Below are positions 1 to 9,250 of a DNA stretch of 64,000 nt, in pieces. Each line of letters starts with the position of its first letter. The stretch's first letter is position 1. The stretch lies in the NCBI GenBank assembly GCA_963793095.1, contig CAWBYY010000001.1, positions 186,001-250,000 on the forward strand. Reading direction: 5' to 3'. Origin of the DNA: CAVWDI01 sp963793095 (GTDB taxonomy: Bacteria > Chloroflexota > Anaerolineae > Anaerolineales > UBA4823). The notes below the pieces were generated by a model. That model was not told the origin of the DNA, did not search any database, and saw only the letters and a list, made by a program, of their open reading frames with translations. The translations under genes were made by a program, and so were the position numbers.

Positions 1-789
1 CTCGGATTTAACAATCTGCCGGCGCTTATCCGGACAACCGCTGGTTTTATTATCTTTTGCCTGCTTTCAGGGGTTGTTTACATCATTAATGATATCGCGG
101 ATGCCGAAGCGGACCGAAACCATCCTGATAAAAAGGATCGCCCGATCGCATCCGGCGAATTATCGACCAGGACTGCTGCTGTGGTCGCCGGAATCATCCT
201 GCTTGTGATCTTTCCCATTGCGTATCTGCTTTCTCCAGGCTTTGCGCTGATAGCCCTGGCTTATTTTGGACTGAACCTGCTTTATTCCAAATGGCTGAAA
301 CATATCCCGATCATTGATGTTTTCTCAATCGCGCTCGGGTTTATTCTGAGGGTAATGGCGGGAGCCTCCCTCATCACGGTTGCCAGGTTCTCTCCCTGGC
401 TGTATGTGGTGACATCGATCGGAGCGCTGCTGCTGGGTTTTGGAAAAAGGCGCGGGGAAATCTCTCTTATGGCTGATGATGCCCAGACCCACCGCAAAGT
501 ATTGGATGGTTATAACCTGCCGTTGCTGGACCAGCTGATCTCAATTGTTTCTGCGACCACGATTGTTGCTTACAGTCTTTACACATTCTCGGCTCCAAAT
601 CTGCCCGACAACCATATCATGATGCTTACCATCCCCTTTGTGGTTTACGGCATCTTCCGCTATATCTACCTGCTTCAAGTTGAAGACCTGGGAGGTGCGC
701 CCGAAGATATTTTTCTGAAAGACCATCCGATCCAGGTCGCGGTCCTGTTGTGGGGATTTTCAATATTATTCATTTTCTATATATTCTGA
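1..789 (+). CDS. UbiA-family prenyltransferase, probably decaprenyl-phosphate phosphoribosyltransferase (5' truncated by window edge)
   Basis: The frame is open from base 1, so the true start lies outside the window; about 262 codons are visible. Near the visible N-terminus the sequence reads NDIADAEADRNHP followed by KDRPIASG, the Asp-rich Mg/polyprenyl-phosphate site of the UbiA superfamily. The rest is a run of hydrophobic helices, as expected for an integral membrane transferase. The NDxxDxxxDRxHPxKxxRPIASG form is typical of the decaprenyl-phosphate phosphoribosyltransferase branch (first step of decaprenylphosphoryl-arabinose synthesis), but UbiA paralogues share the motif, so the exact substrate is inferred. 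It is followed 57 nt later by mevalonate kinase on the same strand, which suits a role in polyprenyl metabolism. Confidence 0.8.
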   Translation, partial: LGFNNLPALIRTTAGFIIFCLLSGVVYIINDIADAEADRNHPDKKDRPIASGELSTRTAAVVAGIILLVIFPIAYLLSPGFALIALAYFGLNLLYSKWLKHIPIIDVFSIALGFILRVMAGASLITVARFSPWLYVVTSIGALLLGFGKRRGEISLMADDAQTHRKVLDGYNLPLLDQLISIVSATTIVAYSLYTFSAPNLPDNHIMMLTIPFVVYGIFRYIYLLQVEDLGGAPEDIFLKDHPIQVAVLLWGFSILFIFYIF

Positions 790-845
790 AACTCTACCTT
801 AAATAATATGGAACTTTTTTTGAAGAAGAACCAGGCGAGGCAGCC

Positions 846-1793
846 ATGCCTGCAGTAACCGCCACGGCGCCGGGAAAGATTATCCTTTTCGGCGAACACG
901 CGGTGGTTTATGGGCGGCCTGCAATTGCTGTGCCTGTCAATCAGGTGCGGGCGAGGGCAGTAGTTAACCCGGAACCAGCCGCTGAAACTGGCCGGGTAAC
1001 CATCCAGGCGCCCGATATCGACCTTTCTGCGACCATGGACCAACTCCCCCAGAACCACCCAATCCGGTTTGTTGTGGAGCGGGTAGCGTCAGTTAGCGGA
1101 GCAAGCCGGCTGCCGGCGTGCACTATCAGGGTAACTTCCAGCATCCCTTTTTCATCCGGAATGGGTTCGAGCGCGGCGGTTTCGGTAGCTTTGATCCGGG
1201 CTTTTTCCGGTTTTTTGGGGCGGCCTCTGTCTGATGAACTGGTTTCTGATCTGGCATTCGAGGTTGAAAAGATCCAGCACGGAACGCCGTCCGGGATAGA
1301 TAATACGGTTATTACCTACGCAGTGCCGGTCTATTACCAGAAGGGAAGCCAGATTGAGCGGTTAAAAATTAATTCAGCGATTACGCTTGTAATTGCTGAC
1401 AGCGGGTTGACCAGCTCCACGGCGGAGACAGTTGCAGATGTCCGCCGCGGATGGGAAGGCGATGCAGCCAGATATGAAGAACTATTTGACCAGATCGGTG
1501 ATATCTCCAGAAAGGCGCGTGACATCATCATAAGCGGCAATCCTGGTTCGCTGGGATCACTAATGAATCAAAACCAAACGCTATTGAAAAAAATTGGGGT
1601 TTCTTCGGAAACTCTTGACAGTTTTGTGGAGACCGCAATGGCGAGCGGGGCGCTGGGCGCAAAACTTTCCGGCGGCGGCCGCGGCGGAAATATTATCGCG
1701 CTGGTAGCGGAGGATTCCACAACTTTTGTGGCAGACGCTCTAAAAAAAGCCGGCGCGGAACGGGTGTTTACTACCCGGATTTTATCTAATTGA
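846..1793 (+). CDS. mvk: Mevalonate kinase
   Basis: This GHMP-family kinase (315 aa) phosphorylates mevalonate in the cytosolic mevalonate route to isopentenyl diphosphate. Visible motifs are the N-terminal PGKIILFGEHAVVYG, the ATP-binding PFSSGMGSSAAVSVA near residue 100, GTPSGIDNT, which carries the catalytic Asp region, and the C-terminal KLSGGGRGGN glycine loop. The length is normal for a bacterial or archaeal mevalonate kinase. A purine-rich stretch (GGCGAGG) precedes the ATG. The next gene, isopentenyl phosphate kinase, begins 4 nt after the stop, so the two are almost certainly cotranscribed. No phosphomevalonate kinase or decarboxylase is in the window; they may lie upstream. Confidence 0.93.
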   Translation: MPAVTATAPGKIILFGEHAVVYGRPAIAVPVNQVRARAVVNPEPAAETGRVTIQAPDIDLSATMDQLPQNHPIRFVVERVASVSGASRLPACTIRVTSSIPFSSGMGSSAAVSVALIRAFSGFLGRPLSDELVSDLAFEVEKIQHGTPSGIDNTVITYAVPVYYQKGSQIERLKINSAITLVIADSGLTSSTAETVADVRRGWEGDAARYEELFDQIGDISRKARDIIISGNPGSLGSLMNQNQTLLKKIGVSSETLDSFVETAMASGALGAKLSGGGRGGNIIALVAEDSTTFVADALKKAGAERVFTTRILSN

Positions 1794-1797
1794 TCCA

Positions 1798-2635
1798 ATG
1801 AACAACCAATCCGGTAACAAAGCCAACACAGGCAGTAAACTGGCGTTTTTAAAATTGGGAGGGCTCTTTAATAACAGAAAAAGCCAGTCCGAACCTTGCC
1901 AGGCAGGAATTGATAGAAGGAATTGCAGAAGAGATCAGCGGGGTTATTGAAGGTCATCCCGATATGCGGATCGTGCTTGGGCATGGTTCCGGTTCTTTCG
2001 GGCATATACCTGCTTACAGGTATGGTACCCGAAACGGGGTCAGGAGCAGGGAGGAGTGGCTGGGATTTGTGGAAGTATGGCGGGCGGCCGGGGGTTTACA
2101 CCGGATTGTGATGGATGGGCTCAATAAAGCCGGCATCCGGGCAGTCAGTTTTCCGCCATCCGGGATGGTAACTGCCTGTGATGGTCGAATCGCCTGCTGG
2201 GACCTTACACCTGTAAAATCCGCTCTAAAAGCCGGTTTGCTGCCTGTCGTCTATGGGGATGTGGTGTTCGACAATGTGCGCGGCGGGACGATCCTGTCGA
2301 CCGAGGACCTTTTTTCCCACCTGGCGCTTCATATACGCCCGGACCGGATCCTGCTGGCAGGGATCGAACCCGGAGTATGGGGGGATTATCCAGCCAACAC
2401 CCGTTTGTTCGAAATTATCACTCCCTCGATATATGCGGAAACTTTTTCAAAAATCCTGGGTTCGAATTCGACCGATGTCACGGGCGGGATGTCAAGTAAG
2501 GTAAAACAGAATCTCGACCTGGTGAAAAAAATTCAAGACCTGCAGGTTTTGATTTTTTCAGGCCTTGAGCGGGGGTCGATCAGTAACGCCCTGGTAGGGG
2601 GAATGCCGGGGACGGTTATCAGGGCTGATGCGTAA
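1798..2635 (+). CDS. Isopentenyl phosphate kinase, split by a single-base frameshift
   Basis: This amino-acid-kinase-fold enzyme converts isopentenyl phosphate to isopentenyl diphosphate, the last step of the alternative mevalonate pathway known in archaea and some Chloroflexi. The hallmark GHGSGSFGH with its catalytic His is encoded around 1978-2005, and a C-terminal TDVTGGMSSKV segment is present. The N-terminus is encoded from the ATG at 1798 in another frame (MNNQSG...LAFLKLGG). Removing one G from the run at 1859-1865 would join it to LITEKASPNLARQEL and give the expected KLGGSLIT kinase loop. So the gene is complete apart from one indel. I favour a sequence error over a real pseudogene, because the rest is intact and mvk lies 4 nt upstream. 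Confidence 0.88.
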
Positions 2636-2848
2636 AAAATATATCGATTGCTGATATTTTTGAACAGCATCCAGTATATATTAATTCTTGACCGGGGCTG
2701 TCCCAGAAAGCTGTCGCTCTGGTATCCGGTTGCATATTGAAAACCAGCTGAGAGTTACCTGAAATGAATAACTGATGCTTCGCTCCACCCCCGGCGGGGA
2801 GGCTGCGTCCAGCATAACAATCAAACTTTTCCTGACAACCCCTGGATA

Positions 2849-3961
2849 CTACAGCAGCATATCTACAGGCGTGTAATCAAGGTTGAATGCCTCCGCCACG
2901 CCTTTATATGTGACCTTACCCTTTACGACATTCGCGCCCCATTTGATCTCCGGGTTGCGCCGCATCGATTCTTTCCAGCCCAGGTTAGCAATTTCGAGGG
3001 CGTAAGGCAGGGTGGCATTGGTCAGGGCGACGGTTGAGGTTTTGGGTACTGCCCCAGGCATGTTAGCTACACAGTAATGGAGGATGCCGTCCACAAAATA
3101 AATCGGATTATCATGGGTGGTCGGCTTTGAGGTTTCAAAACAACCACCCTGGTCTATTGAGACATCCACGAGAACGCTGCCCGGGCTCATTGATTTTAAC
3201 ATGTCACGGGTGATCAGACAGGGTGCTTTGGCGCCGGGGATCAGGACTGCCCCAATGACCACATCTGCAAACTGGACAAGCTTGCGGATCATAGCTGGGG
3301 TGGACATGATCGGGAAGCAGTTGCTGGGCATAACATCGCTCAGGTATCTAAGGCGCTCAAGGTCCATATCCAGAATATACACTTTCGCCCCTAAGCCACA
3401 GGCGACTTTTGCAGCGTTGATTCCGACAACCCCACCGCCGATAATGACCACATTTCCAGGATCGACACCCGGGACGCCGCCGAGCAGCACTCCATGGCCT
3501 CCCTGGGTCATTTCAAGGTATTTTGCCCCCTGCTGGACGGCCATTTTTCCCGCCACTTCACTCATCGGGGTTAGTAAAGGCAGTGATCCGTCGGATTTTT
3601 GAATGGTTTCGTAAGCGATGTTGATTGAGCCGCTTTTCACCAGCACACCGGTCAACTGCTCGGCTGCCGCAAGGTGTAAATAAGTGAAGACAATCTGGTC
3701 CTCGCGGATCAGGTCATATTCCGGAGGAAGCGGTTCTTTAACATGCATCACCATTTCGGCGCGCTTGAATATTTCCTGCGGAGTGGCGACAATTTCCGCC
3801 CCGTGGTCTGCATAATTCTGATCGCTGAAGCCGCTCCCTTCTCCAGCGGCTTTTTCAACCAGCAGGGTGTGGCCGTTTTCAACCATTATCTCCACACCAG
3901 CCGGCGTCATCGACACCCGGTTCTCCTCGGCTTTAATTTCCTTCAGAATGCCAACAATCAT
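2849..3961 (-). CDS. ald: Alanine dehydrogenase
   Basis: This 370-residue enzyme, the usual family length, catalyses NAD-dependent reversible oxidative deamination of L-alanine to pyruvate and ammonia. The N-terminus MIVGILKEIKAEENRVSMTP carries the substrate-binding Arg. HVKEPLP contains the catalytic Lys and YLHLAAA the catalytic His. The central VVIIGGGVVGINAAKVACG is the Rossmann NAD site. The C-terminal half has the conserved GCFETSKPTTHDNPIY segment. A clear GGAGG lies 6 nt before the ATG. The gene is monocistronic in appearance, separated from neighbours on both sides, and transcribed against the isoprenoid genes. Confidence 0.95.
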   Translation of the reverse strand: MIVGILKEIKAEENRVSMTPAGVEIMVENGHTLLVEKAAGEGSGFSDQNYADHGAEIVATPQEIFKRAEMVMHVKEPLPPEYDLIREDQIVFTYLHLAAAEQLTGVLVKSGSINIAYETIQKSDGSLPLLTPMSEVAGKMAVQQGAKYLEMTQGGHGVLLGGVPGVDPGNVVIIGGGVVGINAAKVACGLGAKVYILDMDLERLRYLSDVMPSNCFPIMSTPAMIRKLVQFADVVIGAVLIPGAKAPCLITRDMLKSMSPGSVLVDVSIDQGGCFETSKPTTHDNPIYFVDGILHYCVANMPGAVPKTSTVALTNATLPYALEIANLGWKESMRRNPEIKWGANVVKGKVTYKGVAEAFNLDYTPVDMLL

Positions 3962-4031
3962 TTTTGTCCTCCGTTTTGAATTTATTGATGCCTGGATTGC
4001 CGCTAGATAATTATAATGCGGTGCTTGTAAT

Positions 4032-4838
4032 TTAATAAGATTGGCAGTCTGGACAGATGTAACTGCTGGTGCTGCCAGTCTTTATTTTCGTAATTTCTGT
4101 CTGGCATCTCGGGCAGGGTTTCCCTTCCTTGTAGCCAATTTTTATATCCTCAGAAGTAAAGCCACCAGGGCTGCCGTAAATATCCAATTCGTAAAATGCA
4201 CCTCCTTTATTCAGGCTGGGTTCCAGCCCCTGGTGAACGGCATCGAACAGGCGCTCAATTTCATCTGCATCCATAGTATTTATGGCTCTTAGAGGGTGGA
4301 TCCTGGCAAACCACAGAATGTCGTGGATATATGCGTTACCGATACCTGCGATCTTCGACTGGTCAAGCAAGTAGGATTTTATCCGGCTCCGGCTTGCTGA
4401 AAGGTTTATATAGAACTGCTCTCTGGTAATGTCCAGCGCGTTCTCGCCCAGCCTGGAGGTCATTTTGTGCTGGTCAAGCTCGTCTTCCCCGGCAAAATGG
4501 ATGTAACCAAACCACCAGAAATTAATAGTGAGGTGCCTGCCGTCATCAAAAACCAGGTCAGCACGCAATTTTTGGGGTTTTACTCCCTGCTCATGCAGCA
4601 GGATCTCGCCTCCCATACCCAGATTGATAAGTAGCCAACCGGCGTCTGTATTTATGAAGATCCACTTTCCACGCGGGAATACATCCCGGATTTCTGCCCC
4701 GCTTATTCTTGACACAAATTCTTTTTCAGGAAGGTTTAATGATTTTGTTTGGAGAATATCGACGCTGGTGATGCAGCGTCCGACCAGTTCTAATTTCAGT
4801 TCTTTTGCCCGGGAATATATCTCAGGAAGTTCCGGCAT
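4032..4838 (-). CDS. Fpg/Nei-family DNA glycosylase (formamidopyrimidine-DNA glycosylase-like)
   Basis: This is a base-excision repair glycosylase/AP lyase. I place the start at the internal ATG giving MPELPEI, because after Met removal Pro must become the N-terminal nucleophile, followed by catalytic Glu; the longer upstream start would abolish activity. The protein is about 268 aa. FPRGKW carries the beta-hairpin Lys. The helix-two-turn-helix DNA-binding segment is near LLDQSKIAGIGNAYI. A C-terminal zinc finger is visible as CPRCQ...CPDC. The middle of the protein deviates somewhat from classical MutM, so whether it prefers oxidised purines or pyrimidines cannot be told. Confidence 0.9.
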   Translation of the reverse strand: MPELPEIYSRAKELKLELVGRCITSVDILQTKSLNLPEKEFVSRISGAEIRDVFPRGKWIFINTDAGWLLINLGMGGEILLHEQGVKPQKLRADLVFDDGRHLTINFWWFGYIHFAGEDELDQHKMTSRLGENALDITREQFYINLSASRSRIKSYLLDQSKIAGIGNAYIHDILWFARIHPLRAINTMDADEIERLFDAVHQGLEPSLNKGGAFYELDIYGSPGGFTSEDIKIGYKEGKPCPRCQTEITKIKTGSTSSYICPDCQSY

Positions 4839-4921
4839 CTGGAAATCCTGTAAACGCAAGCTGTCTGATCAAATTGTTGAAATTACCAGCCGTATTATAA
4901 CAATAAAACAGGCGGTTCCAA

Positions 4922-5281
4922 TCAGATCCATTCATTCATTTCGCGGGTCAATTCATTCCGCACTTCGCCGGTATTGATCGTGGAGGCTGGTTCGAACATC
5001 AGTATATGGGCTTCCTGCTCTGCCACAGGTTTATGCTCGGTCCCTCTCGGGACGACCGTGAATTCGCCTTCATTCAACTGGATGTCTTTATCACGCATTT
5101 TGATAACCATGCTTCCCTGGATCACAAGGAAGAATTCATCCTCCGCCTCATGCCTGTGCCAGACAAACTCGCCTTTAATTTTTGCGATTTTAACAACCTG
5201 GCCATTTAACTCCGCCAGAATTTTCGGGCTCCATTGCTCATTAAACAAAGAAAATTTGTGTGCAAGATTGATGGCGTCCAT
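4922..5281 (-). CDS. Cupin-domain protein
   Basis: This 119-residue single-domain cupin has motif 1 as HRHEAEDEFFLVIQG and motif 2 as PRGTEHKPVAE. Together these supply the His/Glu metal ligands of a small beta-barrel. Proteins of this size are often isomerases, dioxygenase-like enzymes or ligand sensors; no specific activity can be assigned. It lies between a DNA glycosylase and a short-chain dehydrogenase on the same strand, with gaps of about 80 nt on each side, so an operon is possible but not shown. Confidence 0.85.
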   Translation of the reverse strand: MDAINLAHKFSLFNEQWSPKILAELNGQVVKIAKIKGEFVWHRHEAEDEFFLVIQGSMVIKMRDKDIQLNEGEFTVVPRGTEHKPVAEQEAHILMFEPASTINTGEVRNELTREMNEWI

Positions 5282-5358
5282 ATATATCCTGTTATTTAAT
5301 TTTCCGGATTGTTTTTATCAAATTAGCAAACCTCGCTCAGGTGCTATTCCTGGAGTTA

Positions 5359-6111
5359 CTAGCGGCTGGCAAGCCCGCCCGCGGTTTCGCCCCCGTCGAC
5401 AACAAAACAATGCCCGGTTATAAAGGCTGCCTCCGAGCTGGCGAGATAGGCAAACAGGCTGGCGATTTCGGCTGGTTCGGCATGTCTCCGGAGCGGTATT
5501 TTTGCATTCACTTCTTCTATCATTTGATCGCTGTACTCAGCGCGCTGCATGGGCGTCATGACATACCCGGGGCAAACTGCTACCACTCGAACATCCGGAG
5601 CCAGTTCGAGAGCCATGGAGCGGGTCAGTTCGATCACCCCGGCTTTGGAGGCATTGTAGTCGGCATAATACGGGTATCCAAGCAGGCCGTTTGTGGATGC
5701 CATGTTTATAATTACGCCGGATTTGTCCCTTGCCATGCGCCTGGCTGCCTGCTGGGCGACGATAAATACACCGTTCAGGTTGACATCGATCACCCGCCGC
5801 CAGTCCTGAATTTGAATCTCAAGGAAAGAATGCCTCTGGCTGATGCCAGCGTTGTTGATCAACACATCCAGACCTCCCCAGAAGTGATCCACCTGCCTGA
5901 AAGCCATTTCCACTTCCGCCTCCCTGGAAACATCGGCGTTAATCACCGCTTCCAGTTCAGGATGGTTGTTAAAAATGCTCTCATTTGCGTCTGGATCAAT
6001 GTCAAGCACAATTACCCGGGAACCTTCATCTATAAATCGTTCAACTGCCGCGGCGCCAATCCCGCTCGCGCCGCCAGTCACCAGGACCCGTTTATCTTTC
6101 AGCCCACGCAT
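5359..6111 (-). CDS. Short-chain dehydrogenase/reductase (SDR)
   Basis: This is a classical SDR of 250 aa. The cofactor site VTGGASGIGAAA is near residue 12. An acidic residue ends beta-2 (VLDID), which points to NAD(H) rather than NADP(H). NNAG is near residue 87, and the catalytic Ser...YNASKAG (YxxxK) is near residue 155. The C-terminus VDGGETAGG is typical of glucose/3-oxoacyl-type SDRs. Substrate is unknown. A strong GGAGGAG lies 9 nt before the ATG. An alpha/beta hydrolase lies just upstream on the same strand (53 nt), so the two may act together. Confidence 0.9.
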   Translation of the reverse strand: MRGLKDKRVLVTGGASGIGAAAVERFIDEGSRVIVLDIDPDANESIFNNHPELEAVINADVSREAEVEMAFRQVDHFWGGLDVLINNAGISQRHSFLEIQIQDWRRVIDVNLNGVFIVAQQAARRMARDKSGVIINMASTNGLLGYPYYADYNASKAGVIELTRSMALELAPDVRVVAVCPGYVMTPMQRAEYSDQMIEEVNAKIPLRRHAEPAEIASLFAYLASSEAAFITGHCFVVDGGETAGGLASR

Positions 6112-6164
6112 TATATTGCTCCTCCAGGTGGTATATTGCTCACCCTGTACCGGGTCAAATCGAG

Positions 6165-6956
6165 TTACAGCGTTTCCAAAAAATCTTTGAATGCCGCATT
6201 AAATTCGGCAGGTTTTTCCATGTTAAGCAGATGGCCTGCATTTTGGATTTTAACCAGCTTGCTTTGCGGAATCTGGGCTGCCATTTTCTCGGCTTCCTGA
6301 AAAGGGATAATCCTGTCATCGGCGCCGTGGATTACAAGGACGGGCAGGTTTATCTCTGCCAGGGTTGGGGTTGAATCGGGGCGGTCCCGCATCGCCTGCA
6401 GAGCGCCGACTGTACCCTCAACAGAGGTCCCATTTAAAATTCCGGCAACTTCTGCGACAAGGGCGGGATTTGATTGTTCTGTTTGCGGGGATAATAGCAG
6501 CGGGAGCATCCCTTCAGCCAGGGGTGCAACCCCATTCTTGAGGACATTCGAGGCGCTCTGATCGCGCCCGGCTCTCTTCTCCGGGGTATCCGCCTCTGCC
6601 CAGGTGGCGGTGAGCACCAGCCCCGCCAGGCGTTCGGGATATTTCCTGAAATACTCAAAACAGATATAGCCTCCCATCGACAGCCCGCATAAAACGATCT
6701 TCCGTTCGATTCCAAGGTGATCGAGGAGCGCCTCCACATCCCGGGCAAACAAACTGACCGAATACGGGCCCGGGATTGGCTGTGAATCTCCGTGCCCGCG
6801 TAAATCGGGAGCGATAACCCGGTGGGTTTCTTTAAAGGCTTCCATTTGAGGCTGCCAGATCTGGCGGTTGAGGGGAAAACCGTGGATAAAAACCAGCGGC
6901 GTTCCGGAGCCGGTATCTGTATATGCCATTTCAAACCCGTTAATTTCTGTTTTCAT
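6165..6956 (-). CDS. Alpha/beta hydrolase
   Basis: This is an alpha/beta-hydrolase-fold enzyme of about 263 aa. It has an oxyanion-hole HGFPLN near residue 23, the nucleophile elbow GLSMGG with Ser near residue 90, an Asp in VIHGADDRIIP and a catalytic His in AGHLLNMEKP. The start is set at the ATG giving MKTEINGF because GGAGG sits 6 nt upstream; an earlier ATG 13 codons upstream lacks a ribosome site. The sequence resembles 3-oxoadipate enol-lactonase and pimeloyl-ACP-esterase-like hydrolases, but the substrate cannot be assigned. Confidence 0.9.
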   Translation of the reverse strand: MKTEINGFEMAYTDTGSGTPLVFIHGFPLNRQIWQPQMEAFKETHRVIAPDLRGHGDSQPIPGPYSVSLFARDVEALLDHLGIERKIVLCGLSMGGYICFEYFRKYPERLAGLVLTATWAEADTPEKRAGRDQSASNVLKNGVAPLAEGMLPLLLSPQTEQSNPALVAEVAGILNGTSVEGTVGALQAMRDRPDSTPTLAEINLPVLVIHGADDRIIPFQEAEKMAAQIPQSKLVKIQNAGHLLNMEKPAEFNAAFKDFLETL

Positions 6957-7013
6957 AAAATCCTCCAGATATGGAATTTCTGCCCTGATAATCATAACAG
7001 CAATCCTGAAAGG

Positions 7014-7877
7014 TCATCTGGATGCCAGCATATCCCGGAACAGGTCGAATGAACCAAGGGTCGCCCCGGATACAATCAGGAACATGGCAAGCGCCGATAC
7101 CCATGTCATCCGGTAACCGCCGATGAGAACCAGCACCAGTGTTGAAGTCATGGGGGTCAAATATGCGAGCGATCCGATAATGCGCGGGTCTCCGCGTTTC
7201 AATGCGGCATCCCAGGTGAAGAATGCCGCCCCCATGGGCCCAATCCCGAGCAGAATTAAAGCGATCCAGTCCTGAGCTGTTAACTGGATGGATCTATCCG
7301 GGGGGTTTGTTAGCAGGAAAGCCCCAAAAGCAAGCAATCCGGATACCAGGCAGAACGCCCCAACCGCCCCGGTTGGAAATAGGGGAAGCTTTTTGGTCAT
7401 GAGAGAATAACAAGCCCAGACCAGCGCCGCCCCGGCTGCCAGCCCATAACCTTTTAGGAAGGCTGTATCCAGCACGATACTCCCTTCGCTGATTATTAAT
7501 GCCGCACCGCACAGGCCCAACAAAGCGCCGCCAAGATGGTACACCCGCAGATTGTAATCCTTCAAAAAGAGCGGCGACAGCAAAACAATCAACAGCGGCC
7601 AGAGGTAATTAATCAGATTTGTCTCGACCGCGGGGGCAAATTTGTATGCCGAAAAGTACAGGAAATGGTATCCGAAAAGGCCCCCAATTCCAACCAGAAG
7701 GGTCCCTGGGGGTACCTTCCAGCTGCGGAAGCTGAATGAACTGAACAAACCGCTGATCGACAGGGCGATCGCCACCACGAGCAATGAAGGCAGGTGATTC
7801 AAACTCGCCCCAAGATAGGCAAGAAAACTCCATAAAAAAATGGTAAAAATTGCCAGAGCGAATGCAGTACCAGACAT
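7014..7877 (-). CDS. DMT-superfamily (EamA) transporter
   Basis: This is an integral membrane protein of 287 aa with about ten hydrophobic helices arranged as two EamA halves. The first half ends around NLINYLWPLLIVLLSPLF, a hallmark of the aromatic amino acid exporter/RhaT-like EamA group; the second half contains PMGAAFFTWDAALKRGD and SLAYLTPMTSTL. It probably exports a small metabolite or amino acid. The substrate is not deducible. Confidence 0.85.
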   Translation of the reverse strand: MSGTAFALAIFTIFLWSFLAYLGASLNHLPSLLVVAIALSISGLFSSFSFRSWKVPPGTLLVGIGGLFGYHFLYFSAYKFAPAVETNLINYLWPLLIVLLSPLFLKDYNLRVYHLGGALLGLCGAALIISEGSIVLDTAFLKGYGLAAGAALVWACYSLMTKKLPLFPTGAVGAFCLVSGLLAFGAFLLTNPPDRSIQLTAQDWIALILLGIGPMGAAFFTWDAALKRGDPRIIGSLAYLTPMTSTLVLVLIGGYRMTWVSALAMFLIVSGATLGSFDLFRDMLASR

Positions 7878-7906
7878 GATTCCTGATTGAACCGGGACGA
7901 TTTAAA

Positions 7907-8443
7907 TCAGGTTGCCCATTCCACACTTAAATCCAACACCACAAAGCCCGCTTCAAGCCTGATCTTATTGGAACTGGTATGAAAATTTTCGCTTGTGTAG
8001 TGTAATGGGGTGAAAAAGTAGCTGTTTTTACTGGGTCCAATTTTGCTTTCCGTTAGTAATCCAAATGAAGAAAGGGACAGTCCGGTATCCTCACTCAAGG
8101 TGATCTTAAGTTCGCCGACCATTCCAAATATCTGAATGGTTACCTTATTGGTTGGGAAATCAGCCTGGGTGAAGTCGAGATGGTTGTCGCCGACCAGCAT
8201 CCAGACCTGCTCATCCCTGGCAGACCAGGTCCCGGAACGGTTAAAATCGCCAAAAGGATGCAGCCTGGTTGGTTTGAAGGGGAATCCGATTTTTGGCCTC
8301 AATAAGATCAACACTCCAATAACGATCAGGGCGATCGAGAAAATGATCCCCCAAATGTTGAGATCGAGAATGTAGCTTAAAATCTGTATCCCCCCGAAAA
8401 ATATTAATATCCCTCCCAGGATGATCAACCATTTTTTAGGCAT
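7907..8443 (-). CDS. LiaF-like membrane protein
   Basis: This small protein of about 178 aa has two N-terminal transmembrane helices with a short cytoplasmic turn, then a soluble beta-rich domain. The architecture and the segment GDNHLDFTQADFPTNKVTIQIFG match the C-terminal domain of LiaF/DUF2154 cell-envelope stress proteins. LiaF in Firmicutes regulates a LiaRS two-component system, but no such kinase is adjacent here, so a regulatory role is only a family-level guess. The start was taken at the ATG (MPKKW) with GGAGAG 9 nt upstream; a TTG two codons earlier is possible. Confidence 0.65.
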   Translation of the reverse strand: MPKKWLIILGGILIFFGGIQILSYILDLNIWGIIFSIALIVIGVLILLRPKIGFPFKPTRLHPFGDFNRSGTWSARDEQVWMLVGDNHLDFTQADFPTNKVTIQIFGMVGELKITLSEDTGLSLSSFGLLTESKIGPSKNSYFFTPLHYTSENFHTSSNKIRLEAGFVVLDLSVEWAT

Positions 8444-8474
8444 TATCAAGCACTCTCCATAAGGTTATTGTCTA

Positions 8475-9176
8475 TTAGGTATTTTCTTGAGGTGGATAGG
8501 TTTTCCAGCCGTTCTGGTTGGCAATTTCAATAAGACTTTCATCCGCGTAAACTGCGGTAGGATTACCGGCCATTTTTAGCATGTGTAAATCAGCGATTGA
8601 ATCTGCGTACGAATAACTACCACCGTAGTCGACCTGAAATCCTTTCCCAGCCAGGTAGTCCCTTGCCATACTGGCTTTGTAACCCTCAATGCAGGTGGGT
8701 TTCAGGCTGCGCCCTGTGTAAAAGCCGTCCTTAATTTCGAATTTCGTTCCAACAAAATGGTCAACGCCCAGTTTTTGGGCTGTCTTGCACAGTAATGGTT
8801 CAGGGGAGGAGGAGACCAGCATTACCAGGTCTCCGTTATGCCTGTGCTCGTCCAATATCCCTATCATGTCGGGCCTCCAGTATCGATCGAGGTAATCGAC
8901 GCTGAAATCCCAAACTCGTTCAGCCTGTTCAAGGGAATACCCGCCCACAAACCAGGCCATATTGGCAGCCCAGGGAGCCCTGAACCGGCCTTCTGAGATC
9001 AAACCCAGTTTTTTCAGGAAGTAAAGCGGGTAATGGTAAGCCATATAGAGATAATGGGTACTGCGGCGTAAATGGTTCTGGCGGAAGTATTCCATGAATC
9101 CCTTCCACGTTCGCCCGCTGGTCAATGTCCCGTCGACGTCAAAAAAAGCAGCCCTGACCGAATTTCTGTCAGCCAT
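8475..9176 (-). CDS. HAD-IB family phosphatase
   Basis: This HAD hydrolase of about 233 aa has motif I as FFDVDGTLT near residue 10, motif II as VSSSPEPL and motif III/IV as YGGSYSYADSIADLHML. The alpha-helical cap directly after motif I and the EIKDGFYTGR insertion resemble SerB/PGP-type and HAD-IB enzymes linked to phospholipid or serine phosphatases. The start is the second of two adjacent ATGs, with GAGG 7 nt upstream. It sits just downstream of valS on the same strand. Confidence 0.85.
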   Translation of the reverse strand: MADRNSVRAAFFDVDGTLTSGRTWKGFMEYFRQNHLRRSTHYLYMAYHYPLYFLKKLGLISEGRFRAPWAANMAWFVGGYSLEQAERVWDFSVDYLDRYWRPDMIGILDEHRHNGDLVMLVSSSPEPLLCKTAQKLGVDHFVGTKFEIKDGFYTGRSLKPTCIEGYKASMARDYLAGKGFQVDYGGSYSYADSIADLHMLKMAGNPTAVYADESLIEIANQNGWKTYPPQENT

Positions 9177-9250
9177 CATTCATCCTCATTATTATATTTT
9201 GGTTGGTCATCCATATCCCAGAAAAATTAAAGTTCGATTTCGGAGAATTA

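Noticed and set aside
4839..4859. Upstream start for the Fpg/Nei glycosylase
   Set aside because: It would add seven residues before the MPELPE start and block the catalytic N-terminal proline.
5341..6300. Long plus-strand open frame (319 codons) opposite the SDR gene
   Set aside because: It is antisense to a clear SDR with all motifs and has no recognisable residues; a by-product of GC-rich codon usage.
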